Assembly: GCA_964019425.1 (NCBI GenBank)
Contig: OZ025781.1
Location: 682,001-746,000 of the forward strand
DNA from: Flectonema sp. DT1601
Lineage: Eukaryota > Euglenozoa > Diplonemea > Diplonemida > Diplonemidae
Reading direction: 5' to 3'
Length of the DNA stretch: 64,000 bases
Shown: one piece after another, positions 32,659 through 43,243 of the stretch
Position numbering within the stretch: the stretch's first letter is position 1
Layout: every line of letters begins with the position of its first letter
Made by a program: the position numbers and the translations under genes
Notes under the pieces: generated by a model
What the model was told of the DNA's origin: nothing
What the model saw: only the letters and a program-made list of their open reading frames with translations
Databases searched by the model: none

Positions 32659-35600
32659 ATGCAAGTTTTTGTGACGTGTCCGGATTTGGGATTCCCTGCG
32701 GTGTCAGTCACGGTTGGTGCTGATTCTGTTGTGAGCGACGTGTTGATGGAAGCGGCTGGCGAGTGGGATGTCGATGCGGAGGAAGTTGTACTGTTGTTCG
32801 CTGGTGATGTCCTTTGTGAAAGTGAGCGGCTGGCAGATCATGGAGTGGGTGGAGACAGCGAGTTGGAAATGCGGAAGAAGCTGATTCGGATCTTCGGTAA
32901 AAACTGGTTTGTTGATGATAGAAAAAGGGAGATGCTGCTTCTTTGGATTAGAGATCACAATACGGAGGATTTATATCTGGACACTCTCACATTCTTGGAG
33001 GATGGTTGCCTCACTGTTGACAAAAGATTGCTTCCTTCAGATGCCAAACGGATTTCCTTCCGCCATTCAAACTCCAACAGCACGGTCATCTCACAAGTTA
33101 CTTCTATTGAAGATTTCTTTTTATCTAATTGTTCACAAATCACTTCTGTTGACCTTTCAGGTCTTAGTAGTGTCACCAGTATTGGATATCGTTTTTTGTC
33201 TGATTGTTCAGAAATCACTTCTCTTGACCTTTCAGGTCTTAGTAGTGTCACTAGTATTAAAGATTATTTTTTGTCTAGTTGTTCAGAAATCACTTCTCTT
33301 GACCTTTCAGGTCTCAGTAGTGTCACCAGTATTGGAAATCATTTTTTGTCTAGTTGTTCAAAAATCACTTCTCTTGACCTTTCAGGTCTTATTAGTGTCA
33401 CCAGTATTGGAAATTGTTTTTTGTCTTGGTGTTCAGAAATCACTTCTGTTAACCTTTCAGGTCTTAGTAGTGTCATCAATATTGGAAGTAATTTTTTGTC
33501 TTATTGTCAAAAAATCACTTCTCTTGACCTTTCAGGTCTTAGTAGTGTCACCAGAATTGGAGATTGTTTTTTGTCTTGGTGTTCACAAATAACTTCTGTT
33601 GACCTTTCAGGTCTTAGTAGTGTCACCAGTATTGGATATCGTTTTTTGTCTGATTGTTCAGAAATCACTTCTCTTGACCTTTCAGGTCTTAGTAGTGTCA
33701 CTAGTATTAAAGATTATTTTTTGTCTAGTTGTTCAGAAATCACTTCTCTTGACCTTTCAGGTCTCAGTAGTGTCACCAGTATTGGAAATCATTTTTTGTC
33801 TAGTTGTTCAAAAATCACTTCTCTTGACCTTTCAGGTCTTATTAGTGTCACCAGTATTGGAAATTGTTTTTTGTCTTGGTGTTCAGAAATCACTTCTGTT
33901 AACCTTTCAGGTCTTAGTAGTGTCATCAATATTGGAAGTAATTTTTTGTCTTATTGTCAAAAAATCACTTCTCTTGACCTTTCAGGTCTTAGTAGTGTCA
34001 CCAGAATTGGAGATTGTTTTTTGTCTTGGTGTTCACAAATAACTTCTGTTGACCTTTCAGGTCTTAGTAGTGTCACCAGTATTGGATATCGTTTTTTCTC
34101 TGAGTGTTCAGAAATCACTTCTCTTGACCTTTCAGGTCTTAGTAGTGTCACCAGTATTAGAAATCATTTTTTGTCTGATTGTTCAGAAATCACTTCTCTT
34201 GAACTTTCAGGTCTTAGTAGTGTCACTAGTATTGAAGGTTGTTTTTTGTCTAGTTGTTCAGAAATCACTTCTCTTGACCTTTCAGGTCTTAGTAGTGTCA
34301 CCAGTATTGGAAATTGTTTTTTGTCTAGTTGTTCAGAAATCACTTCTCTTGACCTTTCAGGTCTTAGTAGTGTCACCAGTATTGGAAATTGTTTTTTGTC
34401 TAGTTGTTCAGAAATCACTTCTCTTGACCTTTCAGGTCTTAGTAGTGTCATCAGTATTGGAAATCTTTTTTTGTCTAGTTGTTCAAAAATCACTTCTCTT
34501 GACCTTTCAGGTCTTAGTAGTGTCATCAGTATTGGAAATCTTTTTTTGTCTAGTTGTTCAGAAATCACTTCTCTTGACCTTTCAGGTCTTAGTAGTGTCA
34601 CCAGTATTGGAGATTGTTTTTTGTCTGAGTGTTCAGAAATCACTTCTCTCGACCTTTCAGGTCTTAGTAGTGTCACCAGTATTGGAGATTGTTTTTTGTC
34701 TGAGTGTTCAGAAATCACTTCTGTTAACCTTTCAGGTCTTAGTAGTGTCATCAATATTGGAAGTAATTTTTTGTCTTATTGTCAAAAAATCACTTCTCTT
34801 GACCTTTCAGGTCTTAGTAGTGTCACCAGAATTGGAGATTGTTTTTTGTCTTGGTGTTCACAAATAACTTCTGTTGACCTTTCAGGTCTTAGTAGTGTCA
34901 CCAGTATTGGATATCGTTTTTTGTCTGATTGTTCAGAAATCACTTCTCTTGACCTTTCAGGTCTTAGTAGTGTCACTAGTATTAAAGATTATTTTTTGTC
35001 TAGTTGTTCAGAAATCACTTCTCTTGACCTTTCAGGTCTCAGTAGTGTCACCAGTATTGGAAATCATTTTTTGTCTAGTTGTTCAAAAATCACTTCTCTT
35101 GACCTTTCAGGTCTTATTAGTGTCACCAGTATTGGAAATTGTTTTTTGTCTTGGTGTTCAGAAATCACTTCTGTTAACCTTTCAGGTCTTAGTAGTGTCA
35201 TCAATATTGGAAGTAATTTTTTGTCTTATTGTCAAAAAATCACTTCTCTTGACCTTTCAGGTCTTAGTAGTGTCACCAGAATTGGAGATTGTTTTTTGTC
35301 TTGGTGTTCACAAATAACTTCTGTTGACCTTTCAGGTCTTAGTAGTGTCACCAGTATTGGATATCGTTTTTTCTCTGAGTGTTCAGAAATCACTTCTCTT
35401 GACCTTTCAGGTCTTAGTAGTGTCACCAGTATTAGAAATCATTTTTTGTCTGATTGTTCAGAAATCACTTCTCTTGAACTTTCAGGTCTTAGTAGTGTCA
35501 CTAGTATTGAAGGTTGTTTTTTGTCTAGTTGTTCAGAAATCACTTCTCTTGACCTTTCAGGTCTTAGTAGTGTCACCAGTATTGGAAATTGTTTTTTGTC

Positions 35601-36063
35601 TAGTTGTTCAGAAATCACTTCTCTTGACCTTTCAGGTCTTAGTAGTGTCATCAGTATTGGAAATCTTTTTTTGTCTAGTTGTTCAAAAATCACTTCTCTT
35701 GACCTTTCAGGTCTTAGTAGTGTCATCAGTATTGGAAATCTTTTTTTGTCTAGTTGTTCAGAAATCACTTCTCTTGACCTTTCAGGTCTTAGTAGTGTCA
35801 CCAGTATTGGAGATTGTTTTTTGTCTGAGTGTTCAGAAATCACTTCTCTCGACCTTTCAGGTCTTAGTAGTGTCACCAGTATTGGAGATTGTTTTTTGTC
35901 TGAGTGTTCAGAAATCACTTCTGTTGACCTTTCAGGTCTTAGTGATGTTGAAGAAATTGGTGTGGCCTTCTTCGATAATTGCAGTGCCCTGAAATCTGTT
36001 CAGCTGCCTGAAAATAATGGAGCTCTCTTTGAACCGTCTGTGAAAGCTGCGATTAATCATTAA
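32659..36063 (+). CDS. Ubiquitin-like/LRR repeat protein, copy A
   Basis: This encodes 1134 residues. Residues 1-72 look like a ubiquitin-like beta-grasp: MQVFV at the start, then VVLLFAGDVL..SERLADHGV..DSELEM, aligning with ubiquitin's 'RLIFAGKQL..GRTLSDYNI..ESTLHL'. Residues 73-148 are a conserved linker (FGKNWFVDDRKREMLLLWIRDH, then FLEDGCLTVDKRLLPSDAKRISFRHSNS). About 38 leucine-rich repeats of exactly 25 residues follow, consensus ITSLDLSGLSSVTSIGxxFLSxCSx, close to BspA/TpLRR repeats. A cap ends in LPENNGALFEPSVKAAINH. No signal peptide or membrane segment is visible, so the protein is probably cytosolic. No diglycine follows the beta-grasp, so it is a fixed domain, not a processed modifier. 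A 450-bp (six-repeat) block occurs three times at the DNA level. The function is unknown. Confidence 0.85.
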   Translation: MQVFVTCPDLGFPAVSVTVGADSVVSDVLMEAAGEWDVDAEEVVLLFAGDVLCESERLADHGVGGDSELEMRKKLIRIFGKNWFVDDRKREMLLLWIRDHNTEDLYLDTLTFLEDGCLTVDKRLLPSDAKRISFRHSNSNSTVISQVTSIEDFFLSNCSQITSVDLSGLSSVTSIGYRFLSDCSEITSLDLSGLSSVTSIKDYFLSSCSEITSLDLSGLSSVTSIGNHFLSSCSKITSLDLSGLISVTSIGNCFLSWCSEITSVNLSGLSSVINIGSNFLSYCQKITSLDLSGLSSVTRIGDCFLSWCSQITSVDLSGLSSVTSIGYRFLSDCSEITSLDLSGLSSVTSIKDYFLSSCSEITSLDLSGLSSVTSIGNHFLSSCSKITSLDLSGLISVTSIGNCFLSWCSEITSVNLSGLSSVINIGSNFLSYCQKITSLDLSGLSSVTRIGDCFLSWCSQITSVDLSGLSSVTSIGYRFFSECSEITSLDLSGLSSVTSIRNHFLSDCSEITSLELSGLSSVTSIEGCFLSSCSEITSLDLSGLSSVTSIGNCFLSSCSEITSLDLSGLSSVTSIGNCFLSSCSEITSLDLSGLSSVISIGNLFLSSCSKITSLDLSGLSSVISIGNLFLSSCSEITSLDLSGLSSVTSIGDCFLSECSEITSLDLSGLSSVTSIGDCFLSECSEITSVNLSGLSSVINIGSNFLSYCQKITSLDLSGLSSVTRIGDCFLSWCSQITSVDLSGLSSVTSIGYRFLSDCSEITSLDLSGLSSVTSIKDYFLSSCSEITSLDLSGLSSVTSIGNHFLSSCSKITSLDLSGLISVTSIGNCFLSWCSEITSVNLSGLSSVINIGSNFLSYCQKITSLDLSGLSSVTRIGDCFLSWCSQITSVDLSGLSSVTSIGYRFFSECSEITSLDLSGLSSVTSIRNHFLSDCSEITSLELSGLSSVTSIEGCFLSSCSEITSLDLSGLSSVTSIGNCFLSSCSEITSLDLSGLSSVISIGNLFLSSCSKITSLDLSGLSSVISIGNLFLSSCSEITSLDLSGLSSVTSIGDCFLSECSEITSLDLSGLSSVTSIGDCFLSECSEITSVDLSGLSDVEEIGVAFFDNCSALKSVQLPENNGALFEPSVKAAINH

Positions 36064-36996
36064 ATGTAAAGTGTTGAATTGATTCTTGGTTGTCATGTAT
36101 TTTATATTTTTAATGTTTTGTTGTCAATAAAACGTGGTATCAACTTTTACCAAGTGACGAGACCTCGGAATCTATGATTCTCCTCGCGTCTCATCACTTC
36201 TCTTCCGATGATATTATTCTGCCAAGTTATCTTTTTTTCCCTGAGCGTTTGCTAGTAATACTGTTTGCGATTATGCAAAAATCTACGTCTGTTTTCTGAG
36301 TAATCTTTTTTTTTTGTTCCGACGAAGTCGGAAAAGAAACTATTCAGATTGAAAGTCGATATTTCTTATGGTCATGATTAATTTTCACCATGCGACAGGA
36401 TTTTGTCCCCCCGAATTGCCAGATTCGACAACGTCTTCTGGTCAGTAAGACGAAAAATAGTTTTTTTTTCATTTTTATGTTTTCTTTTTTGTTTTTTCTA
36501 AACGTAATTATTCTTTGATTAACAATTACAAATATTTTTCAGTCAAGTACTTGATATTAATTTTGTTTTTAATACCTAAAGTTATTACTGTTTTTACATT
36601 GTAAAAGTAGCACCCCATGCGACAGGATTTTATCTGTGTTTAACGAAATATAAGGCTGATCTGAATGGTTTTTTTGTACTTATTTTGTTTCACACCCCGT
36701 CCTTGGATCTGACAGGTATTTTTCAGTTGAGTACTTTGATATTAATTTAATTTTAATACCAAAATTCCATGTTGGTAACGTGCCGCTAACAATGAATGAA
36801 GAGGGAGAAAAGCTTCTGTTTGGTTGGGTCAACCAACTGAACGTTTCTCCGCCGATATCGGGACGGAAATTATTTACAAGATATTCGTAAAATGTATCAA
36901 GCGAAAGTTATTTTGTAGTGTTCATTCTTTTATCAGACTTTCAAGCCTTTCCCCGTTTTCAATAATAAATCTTAATCCCACCCGCCATTCCTCGTA

Positions 36997-37027
36997 GTGC
37001 CGATCCTCCCCAAGGGAAGATCGGCAC
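36997..37027. other. Conserved stem-loop in the spacer
   Basis: GTGCCGATC pairs with GATCGGCAC, and the enclosed TCCC can pair with GGGA, giving a nearly perfect 31-nt hairpin. It is preserved unchanged in all four spacers (also at 49751-49781, 54464-54494 and 58612-58642). It could be part of a structured RNA or a processing signal. Confidence 0.55.
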
Positions 37028-37620
37028 ATTAATGTTCATGAAGCAGATACTCTAAGGCAGACGTCTACTCGTCGTCAAGGGTAGACCGCCAAGTTGACGA
37101 CCCTATATGTATATGATTACCGAGTGAATTGTTTTCTATCCTTCATCATCATCTTTCTTTCTTCAGGTGCAAAAAGAATGCAATAGTTGATTACCGAGTA
37201 CAACAAAGTTTTTATATTTATCACTCTAATTTACTAACTCAGTAGATGTAAATTCATGTAGCGTTGGTGCATCAAAGTAGTTGAGAATTTGAATCGAAAC
37301 TGCCTCAAAGATTCTGTTTTTAAGTTGTCAAAGTTTCACCCCAACCTTCGGATTTAATAAAAGAGCTGTTTTATTATTTTTAATATAAGCTAACTCATTT
37401 GTTTGAAAAAAATGATTTCCAATTAATGTCTTTGCTGAAAAAACCCGTCGATGCCACCACCCCGACATTATTTGTTAGGATTATACAGCCCCCTCATGTT
37501 TTCTAACTGAATTCTGGATAACACTACCATAATTTATGTAAAGTGAGTACTCCGCTATTAGTGTTACTACGAACTAGCAATATGGGTAGGCCATCAAATC
37601 CTGATGGATAGATTAGGGGG

Positions 37621-37872
37621 GTGTGTGTCCTGTCGGTTCCGAATGTGAAATCTATTACAATTAATGAAGACTTGGTTGTGGATTTACTTATTAATTTATT
37701 AGAGGATTCAGACATTCTAGTTTTTAGAGAAGAGCAAGACGGGTCATGTTATTTTATAGGAAATTACAACTACAGAATATGTTGCACTATTCAGGAATCG
37801 AAGCTGCTTTTCAGTTTTTCCTTATTACTTTACGATTGTTGCCGCCGTTTTGGAACACTTCATCAATATTAA
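37621..37872 (+). other. Conserved 83-codon open frame upstream of each Ubl-LRR gene
   Basis: The frame reads VKSITINEDLVVDLLINL... to RRFGTLHQY and has no ATG. It recurs before all copies (32369-32597, 50375-50626, 55089-55340, 59237-59488). Among copies, differences include synonymous third-position changes (FREE encoded two ways) and one Gly/Arg change. It could be an exon of an alternative transcript, the 3' end of a lost upstream gene, or conserved only because the spacer is recently copied. Confidence 0.3.
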
Positions 37873-37933
37873 TAAACCTTTTCGTCTCTCAGTAGATTAC
37901 TAAAAAAAAGGAAAACAAAAAACAACAACAACA

Positions 37934-40220
37934 ATGCAAGTTTTTGTGACGTGTCCGGATTTAGGATTCCCTGCGGTGTCAGTCACGGTTGGTGCTGATT
38001 CTGTTGTGAGCGACGTGTTGATGGAAGCGGCTGGCGAGTGGGATGTCGATGCGGAGGAAGTTGTACTGTTGTTCGCTGGTGATGTCCTTTGTGAAAGTGA
38101 GCGGCTGGCAGATCATGGAGTGGGTGGAGACAGCGAGTTGGAAATTCGGAAGAAGCTGATTCGGATCTTCGGTAAAAACTGGTTTGTTGATGATAGAAAA
38201 AGGGAGATGCTGCTTCTTTGGATTAGAGATCACAATACGGAGGATTTATATCTGGACACTCCCACATTCTTGGAGGATGGTTGCCTCACTATTGACAAAA
38301 GATTGCTTCCTTCAGATGCCAAACGGATTTCCTTCCGCCATTCAAACTCCAACAGCACGGTCATCTCACAAGTTACTTCTATTGAAGATTTCTTTTTATC
38401 TGAGTGTTCAGAAATCACTTCTGTTGACCTTTCAGGTCTTAGTAGTATCACCAGTATTGGAGATGATTTTTTGTCTTATTGTTCAAAAATCACTTCTGTT
38501 GACCTTTCAGGTCTTAGTAGTGTCACCAGTATTGGAAATCATTTTTTATTTCGTTGTTCAGAAATCACTTCTCTTGACCTTTCAGGTCTTAGTAGTGTCA
38601 CCAGTATTGGAAATCATTTTTTATTTCGTTGTTCAGAAATCACTTCTGTTGACCTTTCAGGTCTTATTGGTATCACCAGTATTGAAAATTACTTTTTAAA
38701 TAATTGTTTACAAATCACTTCTGTTGACCTTTCAGGTCTTAGTAGTGTCACCAGTATTGGATATCATTTTTTGTCTGAGTGTTCAGAAATCACTTCTCTT
38801 GACCTTTCAGGTCTTAGTAGTGTCACCAGTATTGGAGATTATTTTTTGTCTAGTTGTTCAGAAATCACTTCTCTTGACCTTTCAGGTCTTAGTAGTGTCA
38901 CTAGTATTAAAGATTATTTTTTGTCTAGTTGTTCAGAAATCACTTCTCTTGACCTTTCAGGTCTTAGTAGTGTCATCAGTATTGGAAATCTTTTTTTGTC
39001 TAGTTGTTCAAAAATCACTTCTCTTGACCTTTCAGGTCTTATTAGTGTCACCAGTATTGGAAATTGTTTTTTGTCTTGGTGTTCAGAAATCACTTCTGTT
39101 AACCTTTCAGGTCTTAGTAGTGTCATCAATATTGGAAGTAATTTTTTGTCTTATTGTCAAAAAATCACTTCTCTTGACCTTTCAGGTCTTAGTAGTGTCA
39201 CCAGAATTGGAGATTGTTTTTTGTCTTGGTGTTCACAAATAACTTCTGTTGACCTTTCAGGTCTTAGTAGTGTCACCAGTATTGGATATCGTTTTTTCTC
39301 TGAGTGTTCAGAAATCACTTCTCTTGACCTTTCAGGTCTTAGTAGTGTCACCAGTATTAGAAATCATTTTTTGTCTGATTGTTCAGAAATCACTTCTCTT
39401 GAACTTTCAGGTCTTAGTAGTGTCACTAGTATTGAAGGTTGTTTTTTGTCTAGTTGTTCAGAAATCACTTCTCTTGACCTTTCAGGTCTTAGTAGTGTCA
39501 TCAGTATTGGAAATTGTTTTTTGTCTTGGTGTTCACAAATAACTTCTGTTGACCTTTCAGGTCTTAGTAGTGTCACCAGTATTGGATATCGTTTTTTCTC
39601 TGAGTGTTCAGAAATCACTTCTCTTGACCTTTCAGGTCTTAGTAGTGTCACCAGTATTAGAAATCATTTTTTATTTCGTTGTTCAGAAATCACTTCTCTT
39701 GACCTTTCAGGTCTTAGTAGTGTCACCAGTATTAAAAGTTCTTTTTTGTCTTATTGTTCAGAAATCACTTCTCTTGACCTTTCAGGTCTTAGTAGTGTCA
39801 CCAGTATTAAAAGTTCTTTTTTGTCTTATTGTTCAGAAATCACTTCTCTTGACCTTTCAGGTCTTAGTAGTGTCACCAGTATTGGATATCAATTTTTGTC
39901 TAATTGTTCAGAAATCACTTCTGTTGACCTTTCAGGTCTTAGTAGTGTCACTAGTATTGGAAATGATTTTTTATTTCGTTGTTCAGAAATCACTTCTCTT
40001 GACCTTTCAGGTCTTAGTAGTGTCACCAGTATTAAAAGTTCTTTTTTGTCTTATTGTTCAGAAATCACTTCTCTTGACCTTTCAGGTCTTAGTAGTGTCA
40101 CCAGTATTGGATATCAATTTTTGTCTAATTGTTCAGAAATCACTTCTGTTGACCTTTCAGGTCTTAGTAGTGTCACCAGTATTGGAGATTGTTTTTTGTC
40201 TTATTGTTCAGAAATCACTT
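37934..40220 (+). pseudogene. Ubl-LRR copy B, 5' part (split by a LINE)
   Basis: Copy B starts with the same Ubl domain and linker as copy A and has about 24 LRR units, then stops in mid-repeat at 40220 where a LINE begins. Its reading frame continues without a stop into LINE ORF1, so the locus could make a Ubl-LRR-ORF1 chimera ending at 43243. From 37934 to about 39673 the sequence equals copy C (50688-52427). The rest of the gene continues at 48055. Confidence 0.85.
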
Positions 40221-40576
40221 GGGATCACGACACCTGCCTCCTCGCGGCGGTCCCGGACGACTTCGATAGGGGTCGACAAAACAGTGTCAAACACAAGAGA
40301 TGCCAACAACATCAAAACCATCAAAACCAGCTACAACATCCAGAGCATACAAACCCTGGCTTGTCAAATAAAGAACGGAATAAACTAGCCCATGCCTTGA
40401 ATGGCAATGGTGGACCAGGAAAGGACAGCAGAGACCGACGCCCGCGAGACGATACTCGCGACAGGGACGAAAACCGTCCAAACAAGGAGGAACGTCGCAT
40501 AGCGAAGCTCGAGAAAGAGAAACTCGACTCGCTAGACGAGATAGAGGAAGAGAAGCAACGACTGGGGCAGCAGAGA

Positions 40577-43243
40577 ATGGCCATGGAACAGCACCACCAC
40601 CAGAAGGAAACCAACCTTCAAGGACAAGAAAAACAGTTGGAACAGCAACGCCAACACCAACAACAAGAACTGCAAAGTCAGTACCACCAACAACAGCAGC
40701 AACTGCAAAGCCATCATCAGCTGAAGGAAACGGAAAGTTTCCAGAAGGAGCAAAACCTACAGGCTCAACTCAAGGAGCGACACCAGCACCAACAGAAGGA
40801 ATTGGAGAAGCAATACCGCCAACAACAACAGCAACTGGAAAGCCAACAGCAGAAGAAGGACGCCGAGTCTGAACAGCAAACACATCTGACTCGGTTACAA
40901 CTACAGAAGGAAAAGGAATCCTTCCAGACAGAGAAGGAACGGCTCCACCTCCAGCTGGATCAGCAGTTGAAGAACGAGAAGGAGCACCTCCACCAACAAC
41001 TCCAACAGAAGGAAGACGAGGTTCGTAAAGAAAAGTTAGCAGAGAGAATAGAACTCCAACAACTACGAGATGAACTAACTCAACAAGAACAGAACATCCA
41101 ACGACGTGAGGAAGAGGTGAACCGAGGACAGCACCAACTACACCAACAACAACAACAACTAGAGCAGCAGCAACAGCAATCGCAACATCAGCAACTGGAA
41201 CTACAACAACAACGGCAACAACAGCAACAGCAACAACAGCATCAACAACTGGAACTACAACAACAACAACAACAACAGCACCAACAACAGCATCAACAAC
41301 TGGAACTGGAACAACAACAACTACAACAGCAACAGCAACTGCAACAACATCGACAACCGCAACAACAACCGCAACAGCAACCCGTACACTACATGCAACA
41401 TCAACCGTATGCAACGTACGACACCTACGCCCAGCAGCAGCAGTCTTCCCACTACGAAGGGCTACAACAGGAACTGAAGCGCGAAAGAGAGGAGAAGAGC
41501 GAACTACGCGAGATGCTCCGAACTCTCCAACAACAACTGGACGGATTGAGAGAAGAACTCAAGGCCCAACATGCTGAGGCGAAGAGGCAGCAGGAAACGG
41601 CGGGACGAGAAGCGAGAGAGATGCAAGAACGTTTCTTGCTAGAACTCGAAGCGGAACGGGTCCAGATCAGAGGGCTCAACTCGCTGAGAGAAGAGGAAGA
41701 GGAACTTCAGATGGACACCACCCCTGATCAGGAAGCAAACACGGAAGTGAAGCAAACGCCACCGGTGAAGCTGCCCCAAGACGGTATGAGGGAGCTGGAC
41801 GCCTCACGCAAGAAGCTGATGAAAGAAATCAATGAAGGGCAGGTAGCCGGACGATCGGCCATCCAAGAGCAGATGGTCCGAGAGGCCGGGAGACTGGCGC
41901 AGACTCAGAAGAGCTGGGAGAACGCAGCACGCAAGGAGCGATCCAGGGTGGATAACCTCTCGCTGGCACCGGAATACTGGCCAGAGGGAATGGCGATCAC
42001 GAAGGAGCAGTACGACGCCGGTGCAAAGGGAGTACACCTCACCACCAGAGAGGAGGCAAGGAAGAGGATGTCGGGAACACCTCCGGGAGCCTGGGAAACG
42101 TTATCCCTGGTAACCCTGGAACCACCATCAAGCACGGCCCAAAAAGTACAAGTGGTACTGAAGGAGACGACGAGCGACGGCGAGAAGAGAATTCTCAAGC
42201 AGCTCTGGATGACAACACTGGGAAGAGTGGTTGTACCATCCGGAACAGACGTCGTGCGGACGGAAAGCACGAGGGAGATGGTTGTCCGAGTGGACAAAAA
42301 ATGGTCCGGAGAGAAGAGATGGTCGGAAGTGAAGCGCTCCCCGTTCAGAGCAACGGAGGAATTGAAGAAGATGCCGGGGTACGTCGATACGTACAACCCG
42401 CGGATCGGAGACCAGAGCGTGACCGTGATGCTCAGGGTGAAGGTAGCCGAAGTGAAGAACTTCCTCCGAGAATCGGGGAAGGACGGCGTCTTCACCAAGG
42501 AAAAGGATCCGAGAGAGGAACGAGCAGTGAAGGCGGCGGTCATTTGGCTACCGAAGGACGAGACGCTCGGAATCGCTCGGGACAAGGCTGTAGAAGTCGA
42601 TGGAGGGCTGGGACTCGTGGTAAACGAACACGGACTCGGGCTTCGAGTGACCAGCTGGCAGGAAACGGCGGCGAGGGAGAAACTGCACCTGCCGGCTAAG
42701 CTACCGGAAACAAAGATCACGGGGATACCGATCGGCACAACCACCGACGAAGCGATCAAGTGGCTGATCACGAAGGAAGGCTGGGAAGTGAGGAAGACGA
42801 AGGAAGGCGTACGGAACGGCATGCGATGGATGGTCGTCCGCGGTCCGGTGAGAACGCAGGAAACCATCACAGTGGATGGCGTCCTGTGCATGGTGGAGGC
42901 TGGGAAACAGAAGGAGGAAGTCGACCCGAAACGGAAGGAGACCAAACGCCCGAATGCGACACCGACGAAACCAGAGAAAAGGCGTGACCCGACGGAGGGA
43001 ACGGGAGGAAAGTGGTACACTCGATTGGAGTTCATCGAGTTTCATGGGAAGAAGAAGGGACAACGCCTATGGTTAGAAGCCAGCAACCCAACACCAACTA
43101 CGACGGCACCTACGAAGGCAGCGACCGCAACGACAACAGCGAAAAAGGAGCCCAAGTCGACAAAAAAGAAGGAGAACAGCTCAGTGGACGAGAGATTGGA
43201 CCGACTGGAACGTCTACTGATGGCGTTCATGGAACGGAATTGA
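40577..43243 (+). CDS. LINE ORF1: Q/H-rich coiled-coil protein
   Basis: The first in-frame ATG inside the element is at 40577 (another, in the better context GCCATGG, is at 40583). From there ORF1 has 888 codons. The frame is open upstream to the insertion point and into the LRR gene, and the upstream part has a charged, probably disordered, RNA-binding-like sequence. Codons up to ~41640 encode a long coiled coil of Gln, His, Glu and Lys. The next part is globular, with a segment TTDEAIKWLITKEGWEVRK near 42745 typical of the small alpha/beta RNA-binding domains of such ORF1s. The end is Lys/Thr-rich with a short leucine coiled coil. ORF1 proteins coat the element RNA and act as chaperones. 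The stop is UGA followed by C. Confidence 0.8.
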   Translation: MAMEQHHHQKETNLQGQEKQLEQQRQHQQQELQSQYHQQQQQLQSHHQLKETESFQKEQNLQAQLKERHQHQQKELEKQYRQQQQQLESQQQKKDAESEQQTHLTRLQLQKEKESFQTEKERLHLQLDQQLKNEKEHLHQQLQQKEDEVRKEKLAERIELQQLRDELTQQEQNIQRREEEVNRGQHQLHQQQQQLEQQQQQSQHQQLELQQQRQQQQQQQQHQQLELQQQQQQQHQQQHQQLELEQQQLQQQQQLQQHRQPQQQPQQQPVHYMQHQPYATYDTYAQQQQSSHYEGLQQELKREREEKSELREMLRTLQQQLDGLREELKAQHAEAKRQQETAGREAREMQERFLLELEAERVQIRGLNSLREEEEELQMDTTPDQEANTEVKQTPPVKLPQDGMRELDASRKKLMKEINEGQVAGRSAIQEQMVREAGRLAQTQKSWENAARKERSRVDNLSLAPEYWPEGMAITKEQYDAGAKGVHLTTREEARKRMSGTPPGAWETLSLVTLEPPSSTAQKVQVVLKETTSDGEKRILKQLWMTTLGRVVVPSGTDVVRTESTREMVVRVDKKWSGEKRWSEVKRSPFRATEELKKMPGYVDTYNPRIGDQSVTVMLRVKVAEVKNFLRESGKDGVFTKEKDPREERAVKAAVIWLPKDETLGIARDKAVEVDGGLGLVVNEHGLGLRVTSWQETAAREKLHLPAKLPETKITGIPIGTTTDEAIKWLITKEGWEVRKTKEGVRNGMRWMVVRGPVRTQETITVDGVLCMVEAGKQKEEVDPKRKETKRPNATPTKPEKRRDPTEGTGGKWYTRLEFIEFHGKKKGQRLWLEASNPTPTTTAPTKAATATTTAKKEPKSTKKKENSSVDERLDRLERLLMAFMERN

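Larger units (their letters stand above)
36064..37933. repeat. Spacer A-B of the Ubl-LRR array (1870 bp)
   Basis: This spacer appears identical to 48818-50687 and close to 53643-55401 and 57682-59500. It holds the 3' UTR with an AATAAA signal (near 36126), a TTCCGACGAAGTCGGAA hairpin (36317-36333), two diverged copies of a ~200-bp segment (each with CATGCGACAGGATTTT then TATTTTTCAGT...GATATTAATTT), a 31-nt stem-loop at 36997-37027, and a conserved 83-codon frame without ATG (37621-37872). An acceptor-like CTCTCAG at 37892 closes the region, 41 nt before the ATG of copy B. Confidence 0.9.

Noticed and set aside
33599-35992. Long overlapping frames inside the LRR genes (both strands)
   Set aside because: They are shadows of the 75-bp repeat. 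The Ubl-started frame has the leader, a domain at each end and a recognised repeat type.
40770-41414. Reverse-strand 214-codon Val/Ala-rich frame in the LINE
   Set aside because: It is the antisense of CAA/CAG-rich ORF1 coiled-coil sequence.
41905-43035. Reverse-strand 376-codon frame in the LINE
   Set aside because: It is antisense to ORF1 in a GC-rich region where stops are rare; no domain is visible.
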